DNA of 6,472 nucleotides from an uncultured Bacteroidales bacterium. Its GTDB lineage: Bacteria > Bacteroidota > Bacteroidia > Bacteroidales > UBA932. The notes beneath the pieces were generated by a model. The model did not search any database. It was not told the DNA's origin and saw only the letters and a program-made list of their open reading frames with translations. The stretch covers positions 1-6,472 of the forward strand of contig CABUIX010000079.1 of NCBI GenBank assembly GCA_902491795.1, given 5' to 3'. Shown here one piece after another: positions 1 to 5,162 of this stretch. Made by a program: the position numbers and the translations under genes. How positions within the stretch are numbered: position 1 is the stretch's first letter; every line of letters begins with the position of its first letter.

Positions 1-164
1 ATGGGTTCGGTATGCACGATCTGGTGCTCCCTGTTGGACTTGTTCCATACGGGAACGAAACTTACTCCGAACTCCTTCTCGGCCTTGAGAAGGGCCTGGA
101 GCTGTGCGACACCCTCATGCGAGAAGCGGTCGCCGACTCCAAATGAATATTTTCCTATTTTCAT
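1..164 (-). CDS. uxaE: Tagaturonate epimerase (UxaE)-like protein, N-terminal fragment cut by the window edge
   Basis: Only the first 54 codons are present; the gene continues beyond base 1. The ATG at 164-162 opens a frame reading MKIGKYSFGVGDRF, then a helix-like stretch (about residues 17-32) and NKSNREHQIVHTEP at 41-54. I recognise this N-terminus, especially FGxGDRF followed by an NREHxIVHTEP segment, as that of Bacteroidota proteins annotated as tagaturonate epimerase. The characterised Thermotoga UxaE interconverts D-tagaturonate and D-fructuronate in galacturonate catabolism, and it carries a similar FGTGDR motif further from its N-terminus. The start follows the gnd stop by 19 bases (an A/C-rich spacer with no Shine-Dalgarno), so it is probably the next gene of the same operon. 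A uronate epimerase fits with the pectinase and KDG-type kinase upstream. The metal-binding and catalytic residues lie outside the window, so activity cannot be judged; a related sugar-acid epimerase is possible. Confidence 0.72.
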   Translation of the reverse strand, partial: MKIGKYSFGVGDRFSHEGVAQLQALLKAEKEFGVSFVPVWNKSNREHQIVHTEP

Positions 165-183
165 GATTCTGAAGTGTTTGTTG

Positions 184-1641
184 TTATGCGATATATGTAC
201 CGGCAACGGTGTCTCCGCCGTGTCCTGTCCAGTTGGTATGGAAGAACTCCCCGCGCGGACGGTCAGTGCGCTCGTAGGTGTGGGCACCGAAATAGTCGCG
301 CTGAGCCTGAAGCATATTGGCAGGGAGACGCTCGCTCCTGTATCCGTCATAGTACTCAAGCGCAGAGCTCAGGGTAGGTGCGGGCACGCCGTTCACGATT
401 GCCTGTGCAACCACGTTGCGCCATCCCTGCTGGGCTTCTGCGAGCTTGTTGCAGAAATAAGGATCGAGAAGGATGTTGGCGATGTCCGGATTCTTGTCGA
501 AGGCTTCCTTGATCTTGCCGAGGAAGACGCTGCGGATGATGCATCCGCCTCTCCACATCAGGGCAATTCCGCCGTAATTGAGGTTCCAGCCGTACTCCTT
601 CGCCGCCGCACGCATAAGGGTATATCCCTGGGCGTATGAAACCACCTTGGAAGCGAACAGAGCCTTGTGGAGGTCCTCCAGGAAAGCCTTCCTGTCACCG
701 GTGAACTTTACGGGAGAAGGTCCCTGAAGAATCTTTGAAGCGGCGACACGCTCCTCCTTCTGGGCTGAAAGGCAGCGTGCAAAAACGGCCTCCCCGATAA
801 GAGTAAGGGGAACTCCGTTATCAAGTGCGGCAATTGCAGTCCACTTTCCGGTTCCCTTCTGTCCTGCTGTGTCGAGGATATAGTCAAGCACATACCTGCC
901 GTCTTCGTCCTTCTTTGCGAGAATGTCACGGGTAATCTCGATCAGGTAGCTGTCGAGGTCTCCCTTGTTCCATTCGGCGAACACGTCATGCATCTCCTCG
1001 TTTGTCATTCCGAGAACGTCCTTCATGATCTGGTAGCACTCGCAGATGAGCTGGATGTCACCATACTCGATTCCGTTGTGGACCATCTTCACAAAGTGAC
1101 CTGCACCGCCTTCCCCTACCCAGTCGCAGCAGGGAGTCCCGTCCTCAACCTTGGCGCATATGCTCTGGAATATGGGCTTTACGTAAGGCCATGCGGCAGG
1201 GGATCCGCCGGGCATCATTGAAGGGCCGTGAAGGGCACCCTCTTCACCTCCTGAAACGCCTGTTCCGACATAGAGGAGCCCTTTGCTCTCAACGTATGCA
1301 GTGCGGCGTGTCGTGTCGGGGAAATGGGTGTTTCCGCCGTCTATGATGATGTCTCCCTTGTCAAGCAGAGGAATGAGCTTCTCGATGAAGTCATCGACAG
1401 CCTGTCCGGCCTTTACCATGAGGAACACCTTGCGCGGACTCTTGAGCGAGGCCACGAAATCTTCAAGGCTGTGGGCGCCGTAGATGTTCTTGCCCTTTCC
1501 GCGTCCCTCGACGAATTTGTCAACCTTCTCTACCGTGCGGTTGAATACACTGACGTGGAAGCCTTTGCTTTCCATATTGAGGACCAGGTTCTCGCCCATC
1601 ACGGCAAGACCGATAAGTCCAATGTCTGAAACTGCTTTCAT
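184..1641 (-). CDS. gnd: 6-phosphogluconate dehydrogenase, NADP+-dependent, decarboxylating
   Basis: Oxidatively decarboxylates 6-phosphogluconate to ribulose 5-phosphate in the cytoplasm, yielding NADPH (oxidative pentose phosphate pathway). The 485-residue protein is full length, slightly longer than the approximately 470 residues of the E. coli enzyme. The N-terminal Rossmann fold shows GLAVMG at 11-16 and NRT at 34-36, the Arg/Thr pair that reads the NADP 2'-phosphate. Substrate and catalytic residues are in place: SGG at 130-132, Lys185, His188, Asn189 and Glu192 within GHFVKMVHNGIEYGD. The C-terminal helical domain carries DTAGQKGTGKW (257-267), and the dimer-partner substrate residues Arg448 and His454 are seen in the tail. 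The start at 1641 follows the pdxB stop by one base, with no Shine-Dalgarno but an A-rich leader. The usual partners zwf and pgl are absent here; it lies instead among uronate genes, suggesting a dedicated copy fed by sugar acids. Whether the genome holds a second gnd cannot be seen. Confidence 0.97.
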   Translation of the reverse strand: MKAVSDIGLIGLAVMGENLVLNMESKGFHVSVFNRTVEKVDKFVEGRGKGKNIYGAHSLEDFVASLKSPRKVFLMVKAGQAVDDFIEKLIPLLDKGDIIIDGGNTHFPDTTRRTAYVESKGLLYVGTGVSGGEEGALHGPSMMPGGSPAAWPYVKPIFQSICAKVEDGTPCCDWVGEGGAGHFVKMVHNGIEYGDIQLICECYQIMKDVLGMTNEEMHDVFAEWNKGDLDSYLIEITRDILAKKDEDGRYVLDYILDTAGQKGTGKWTAIAALDNGVPLTLIGEAVFARCLSAQKEERVAASKILQGPSPVKFTGDRKAFLEDLHKALFASKVVSYAQGYTLMRAAAKEYGWNLNYGGIALMWRGGCIIRSVFLGKIKEAFDKNPDIANILLDPYFCNKLAEAQQGWRNVVAQAIVNGVPAPTLSSALEYYDGYRSERLPANMLQAQRDYFGAHTYERTDRPRGEFFHTNWTGHGGDTVAGTYIA

Positions 1642-1642
1642 T

Positions 1643-2776
1643 TTATTTGTTTGTTAAGTTGAAACCTATTTTTCTGAGGATGTCCGCCTCCTCCTGCGTG
1701 CCCCCGTCAAGCCTGACGCTGAAGGCAGTGAATTCCCTGCGCACCGGATAGTCGCCGCGCAGCTTCTCAAATGACTCCGGATGCTCACGCAGAGCCTTGT
1801 CGTCCGAAAGCACATCGTAGGTATGGAGTATCGCTTCCGAAAGGACCTCCTGCTGCGACTTTCCTGATGCATCCACACTGAATTCCAGGGACTGCGCCGG
1901 AAGCGGCATCCGGGCCGGAGCCCAATCAGTGAGCGGCAGGCCGAGATATTTCGCGACGGTACGCACGCTTGCAGTGGTTCCGTTGGCTTTTCCGTCAGCG
2001 CTGTAGCCGGCAATGTGGGGCGTCGCGACATCAAGCAGGCCCATCAGTTCCGTGTCAATGTCCGGTTCATGTTCCCACACGTCGAGAACTGCACCTCCGA
2101 TCGAACGGTTCTTCAGCGCCTTCTTGAGAGCGGCATTGTCCACAACGGAGCCGCGGGAAGAATTCATCAGGATCTGGCCGGGGCGAAGGCGGGAAATCCT
2201 CTCCTCTCCGAACAGGTGCCAGGTGGCATCCTCGCCTTCGCGCGAAAGCGGCACATGCAGGGTGATGATGTCACTGCCGGCAATGATCTCGTCGAGCGTG
2301 ACAAAACCGTCCTGTCCCTCGCGGCGGGCGCGTGGAGGATCGTTGAGCAAAACCTTCATGCCGAGCAATGAAGCAATCTCGGCGACCTTGCTCCCGACGT
2401 TGCCGACGCCCACAACTCCGAGAGTCATCCCGGAAAGGTCGAAGCCGTGCATGCGGGCAAGCGTGGAGAGCACGGAGCCCATATATTGCTTGACAGACCA
2501 TGAATTGCAGCCGGGAGCATTCTTCCACACGATGCCGTGCGATTCGCACCAGGCAGTGTCAATATGGTCAAATCCTATTGTAGCCGTGGCTATAACCTTG
2601 ACAGACGAGCCCTCAAGCAGCGAAGCATCGCATTTCGTGCGGGTGCGGGTGATGATGGCATCGGCGTCTCTGACTACATCGGGGCCTGTCTCCTTGCCGG
2701 GGAGATAGACAACCTCGGCGTAAGGCTCAAGCACACCTTTGAGAAAGGGAATCTTGTTGTCGCAGACTATCTTCAT
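1643..2776 (-). CDS. pdxB: Erythronate-4-phosphate dehydrogenase (PdxB)
   Basis: Family role: NAD-linked oxidation of 4-phospho-D-erythronate to 2-oxo-3-hydroxy-4-phosphobutanoate, the second step of DXP-dependent pyridoxal phosphate synthesis. The protein is 377 residues, almost the length of E. coli PdxB (378). It begins with the typical MKIVCDNKIPF. The order is N-terminal substrate domain, NAD-binding Rossmann domain with GVGNVG at 123-128 and Asp146 as the NAD ribose acidic residue, return to the substrate domain, then the C-terminal PdxB-type dimerisation region from about residue 290. The 2-hydroxyacid dehydrogenase triad is intact: Arg208 (NSSRG), Glu237 (WEHEP) and His254 (TPHIAG), at the numbers used for E. 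coli PdxB. The frame stays open upstream to 2872, but those 32 residues are out-of-frame larA sequence; the ATG at 2776 is chosen by homology and an AAGGA five bases upstream. It sits one base from both larA and gnd, an odd setting for a vitamin gene. Another D-2-hydroxyacid substrate is possible. Confidence 0.92.
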   Translation of the reverse strand: MKIVCDNKIPFLKGVLEPYAEVVYLPGKETGPDVVRDADAIITRTRTKCDASLLEGSSVKVIATATIGFDHIDTAWCESHGIVWKNAPGCNSWSVKQYMGSVLSTLARMHGFDLSGMTLGVVGVGNVGSKVAEIASLLGMKVLLNDPPRARREGQDGFVTLDEIIAGSDIITLHVPLSREGEDATWHLFGEERISRLRPGQILMNSSRGSVVDNAALKKALKNRSIGGAVLDVWEHEPDIDTELMGLLDVATPHIAGYSADGKANGTTASVRTVAKYLGLPLTDWAPARMPLPAQSLEFSVDASGKSQQEVLSEAILHTYDVLSDDKALREHPESFEKLRGDYPVRREFTAFSVRLDGGTQEEADILRKIGFNLTNK

Positions 2777-2777
2777 G

Positions 2778-4058
2778 TCAGTCCTTGAATCTTCCGGGAT
2801 AAGCCCAAAGGCCAAGAGCCGGGTTTGAAATGTAATAAACCTCCTCGCCGTCGGGCATGATGTTCCAGCCATCCTTCATCTTGTCAAGCGGATATCGTGC
2901 CAGAACCTCGTCCAGGACGCCGTACTTGAAACCGACACCCTCTATTTCCTCCCTGGTCATCTCAGGACCGGGGCAATAGGTGATGGTGAAACGTCCTTCC
3001 GAAGAACCGTGGATAAGGTGGGCGGAAGCGCCGAGATTGTCCTGAAGATCCTTGTTGGCATTGGTTGCCTCAAGGGTGTGGGGCGTTCCCTTGTAGCCGT
3101 ACTTGCGGATGAGCGTGTCGATGGTCTTGTCCTCCCCGAATTCGCGCAGCGCGGGTGCAACAACGATCAGTTCAGCATTGTCCGCAAGAGCCATCCTGGT
3201 GCGGTATACGCTCTTGTTTCCGAGCCAGGTGCTCTTGAACTCTTCAGGATCAAGATAAACTATGCACTTCTTTATCTCGTGATCGACCATTATGAAGTTG
3301 GTCTCAAGCGAGAGGTCAGAAGCTTTCTGGAAGCACTCGAAATCATCACCGATAAACAGTCCCTTGAGCTCCATGGCACCGGTTTCCTCATTCTTGGCCC
3401 TCACGGTAAGCACATACACAATGGGGAGTTGGCTGATGAAGTGTTCCCTGGCATATTCGAACACCTCACGCACAGGACTCATGGCCCTGCCCATGATGCG
3501 CTCGAGGCCATAAGTGGCACCTATGAAGTGGCTCTTGTTGATGAAGTCGGAACCTCCGACGCCGACGAAAATGTTCTTGGTGTAGTTGGCCATGCCTATC
3601 ACCTCGTGAGGCACAACCTGGCCGACGGAAAGTATGAGGTCAACCGAAGGCTCAAGCAGCAGTTTGTTAAGCTGGGCCTTGAGACTGTAGTTCAGTCTGC
3701 CTTCGCTCACCTTGTTGACAAACTCGGCAGGAACCTCTCCGACGTCGACGACATCATTGCGCCAGTCGTGGACACGGAACCTGTCGAGCGGAACATGTCC
3801 GAACATCTCCTTGAGTTGCCACTCGGGCATCGGGGAATGTGTACCGAGAGCCGGCATCACGTCGGTGAGCGCGTCACCGTAGTAGTCATATATCATCTCC
3901 GTGATGGGACCGGCATACGAATTCAGCCTCGTGAAATCAGGAGGAATGGCAATGACCCTGTTCTTCTTCCCGAGCTTCCCGAAGACTTCCGACAAAATGG
4001 CCCGGACCTCGTCCGGAGTTATGTTGTCGGTTTTTGATCCTCTTGCGTAGTACAGCAT
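2778..4058 (-). CDS. LarA-family nickel-pincer-dependent 2-hydroxyacid racemase/epimerase homologue, substrate unknown
   Basis: The 426-residue cytoplasmic protein matches the lactate racemase LarA superfamily (LarA N-terminal domain, formerly DUF2088). LarA uses a nickel-pincer nucleotide (NPN) tethered to a lysine to move a hydride at the alpha carbon of a 2-hydroxyacid. The signature residues are visible: DFTR at 41-44 (family DDxTR), GTHSPM at 72-77 with His74, PH at 150-151, Lys161 in NYTKNIFVG, and His177 in KSHFIG. The His151-Lys161 gap of 10 and Lys161-His177 gap of 16 equal those of His174, Lys184 and His200 in Lactiplantibacillus LarA, so a working NPN site is likely. It starts four bases after the kinase gene and ends one base before pdxB. 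The LarB/C/E enzymes that make NPN are not encoded here. Known LarA homologues include malate, 2-hydroxyglutarate and phenyllactate racemases and gluconate 2-epimerases. The uronate context favours a sugar-acid (aldonate) epimerase, but this is inference; the substrate cannot be read from sequence. Confidence 0.88.
   Translation of the reverse strand: MLYYARGSKTDNITPDEVRAILSEVFGKLGKKNRVIAIPPDFTRLNSYAGPITEMIYDYYGDALTDVMPALGTHSPMPEWQLKEMFGHVPLDRFRVHDWRNDVVDVGEVPAEFVNKVSEGRLNYSLKAQLNKLLLEPSVDLILSVGQVVPHEVIGMANYTKNIFVGVGGSDFINKSHFIGATYGLERIMGRAMSPVREVFEYAREHFISQLPIVYVLTVRAKNEETGAMELKGLFIGDDFECFQKASDLSLETNFIMVDHEIKKCIVYLDPEEFKSTWLGNKSVYRTRMALADNAELIVVAPALREFGEDKTIDTLIRKYGYKGTPHTLEATNANKDLQDNLGASAHLIHGSSEGRFTITYCPGPEMTREEIEGVGFKYGVLDEVLARYPLDKMKDGWNIMPDGEEVYYISNPALGLWAYPGRFKD
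2782..2786 (-). promoter_or_regulatory. Possible ribosome binding site for pdxB
   Basis: On the minus strand AAGGA lies five bases before the ATG at 2776, inside the last codons of larA (Lys-Asp before the TGA). It is the only Shine-Dalgarno-like match among the five in-window junctions and supports the 2776 start over the longer open frame. Because it also encodes larA residues it may be chance; with one base between stop and start, translational coupling would suffice. Confidence 0.35.
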
Positions 4059-4062
4059 TTCA

Positions 4063-5142
4063 CTATCTCTTTACACGCGCATTACCCTGCCAGATGCTCC
4101 ATATCTGATCCTCGTCAGCAGGCTGGCCGTAATCGGTGAGGAATGTGGTCGCGAGAGCGCCGCTGGCCCAGCCGAACTGGATCCATTTCTCAGGCTCCCA
4201 TCCCTTGAGGACGGCATAGAGCAGACCTCCGACGAAACCGTCACCTCCGCCGATGCGGTCGAGCACATGGATCTCGCGGGGCTCAACCACATGCCAGGTG
4301 TCACCTTCAAGCATGATCGCACCCCAGTTGTGGCTGTTCGTGTTGTTCACCTGCCGCAGAGTTGTGGCGAATACCTGTGCATTGGGGTATTCCTTCTTCA
4401 CACGGCGTATCATTTCCTTGAATCCGTCGATCTTGGCGGCTATGTCCTTTCCTCCGGCCTCGGGGCCCTCGATTCCGAGACAAAGCTGGAAATCCTCCTC
4501 GTTGCCGATAAGGATGTCGGAGATGCTGCATATTTCAGAGAAGATGTCGTGGAGCTCCTGCTCGCGGCCTACCCAGAACGAAGCACGGTAGTTGAGGTCG
4601 AAACTTATTCGGGTGCCGTATTTCTTGGCAGCACGGGCAATCTCAAGGCAGAAACGGCTTGTCTCCGGACTCAGGGCGGCAATCAGTCCTGAAAGATGCA
4701 CAATCTGCACGCCTTCCTGTCCGAATATGCGGTCAAGATCGAAATCCTTGACATTAAGGGTACGTCCAACTTCACCGGCGCGGTCGTTCCATACGCGGGG
4801 ACCACGGGAGCCATAGCCACTGTCGGCTATGTTTATCTGATGCCTGTAGCCCCAGGGGCCGCCCTGCGGCACCTCCGGTCCCTCAAAGTCCATTCCGCGG
4901 GCACGCAGATTGGATTTGATGAAAGAGGCAAACGGGCTGTCCTTGACAAAGGTGGTGAGCACCTTGACCGGAAGTCCGAGATATGACGACACGCTGGCCA
5001 CGTTGGTCTCGGCGCTTGTCGCCTGAAGGTGGAAAACATCGCTGCACTGAACGGGCTGTCCGTTCTCAGGAGTGATGCGGAGTCCCATGCTGGTGGGGAC
5101 CAGAAGGGCATATTTGCAGCCCTCTTTGAGTTTAATGTCCAT
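4063..5142 (-). CDS. kdgK: PfkB-family sugar-acid kinase, probably 2-keto-3-deoxygluconate kinase (KdgK)-like
   Basis: A 359-residue cytoplasmic ribokinase-fold kinase. The PfkB C-terminal signature DRIGGGDGFVGGLLYA occupies 295-310, with Asp301 as catalytic base and the preceding glycines forming the anion hole. The N-terminal half has the substrate-region equivalent TSAETNVASVSSYLG (42-56). FDLNYRASFW at 181-190 is close to the DxNxRxxLW stretch typical of KDG kinases, and NEEDF at 214-218 is the usual Mg/ATP-region NExE-type motif. KdgK phosphorylates 2-keto-3-deoxygluconate to KDPG, which an aldolase splits to pyruvate and glyceraldehyde 3-phosphate; this is the common end of galacturonate and glucuronate catabolism. 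The gene starts 20 bases after the GH28 stop (A-rich spacer, no Shine-Dalgarno) and ends four bases before larA. The substrate lid around 113-127 (RGPRVWNDRAGEVGR) looks unlike the usual KdgK YYR...SA element, so a related sugar-acid or keto-sugar-acid substrate is possible. The kinase call is firm, the substrate less so. Confidence 0.8.
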   Translation of the reverse strand: MDIKLKEGCKYALLVPTSMGLRITPENGQPVQCSDVFHLQATSAETNVASVSSYLGLPVKVLTTFVKDSPFASFIKSNLRARGMDFEGPEVPQGGPWGYRHQINIADSGYGSRGPRVWNDRAGEVGRTLNVKDFDLDRIFGQEGVQIVHLSGLIAALSPETSRFCLEIARAAKKYGTRISFDLNYRASFWVGREQELHDIFSEICSISDILIGNEEDFQLCLGIEGPEAGGKDIAAKIDGFKEMIRRVKKEYPNAQVFATTLRQVNNTNSHNWGAIMLEGDTWHVVEPREIHVLDRIGGGDGFVGGLLYAVLKGWEPEKWIQFGWASGALATTFLTDYGQPADEDQIWSIWQGNARVKR

Positions 5143-5162
5143 ATGATTGTTGGTTTTGTGTC

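Noticed and set aside
1..639. 212-codon open frame on the plus strand
   Set aside because: It lies antisense across the uxaE-like start and the well-supported gnd C-terminus; the translation shows no recognisable domain and is explained by codon bias of the opposite strand.
1661..1672. Bacteroidota -7-like element (TAGGTTTC on the minus strand) just upstream of gnd
   Set aside because: It misses the last base of TAnnTTTG, has no matching TTG at about -33, and lies in the pdxB coding end; too weak to call an internal promoter.
2013..2708. 231-codon open frame on the plus strand
   Set aside because: Antisense to pdxB, rich in Ser/Arg/Pro as expected of a shadow frame, with no recognisable motif.
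1643..2776. PdxB product as a phosphoglycerate dehydrogenase (SerA) or generic hydroxyacid dehydrogenase
   Set aside because: The MKIVCDNKIPF start, the total length, the C-terminal PdxB-type region and the triad at 208/237/254 all match PdxB; there is no ACT domain.
2777..2872. 32-residue N-terminal extension of pdxB
   Set aside because: It would overlap larA out of frame, its sequence is unlike PdxB, and the protein starting at 2776 has the family length and residue numbering.
3009..4037. 342-codon open frame on the plus strand
   Set aside because: It is antisense to nearly all of the larA homologue, whose conserved residues show which strand codes. A long mirror frame is expected from GC-rich third positions, and I see no domain in it.
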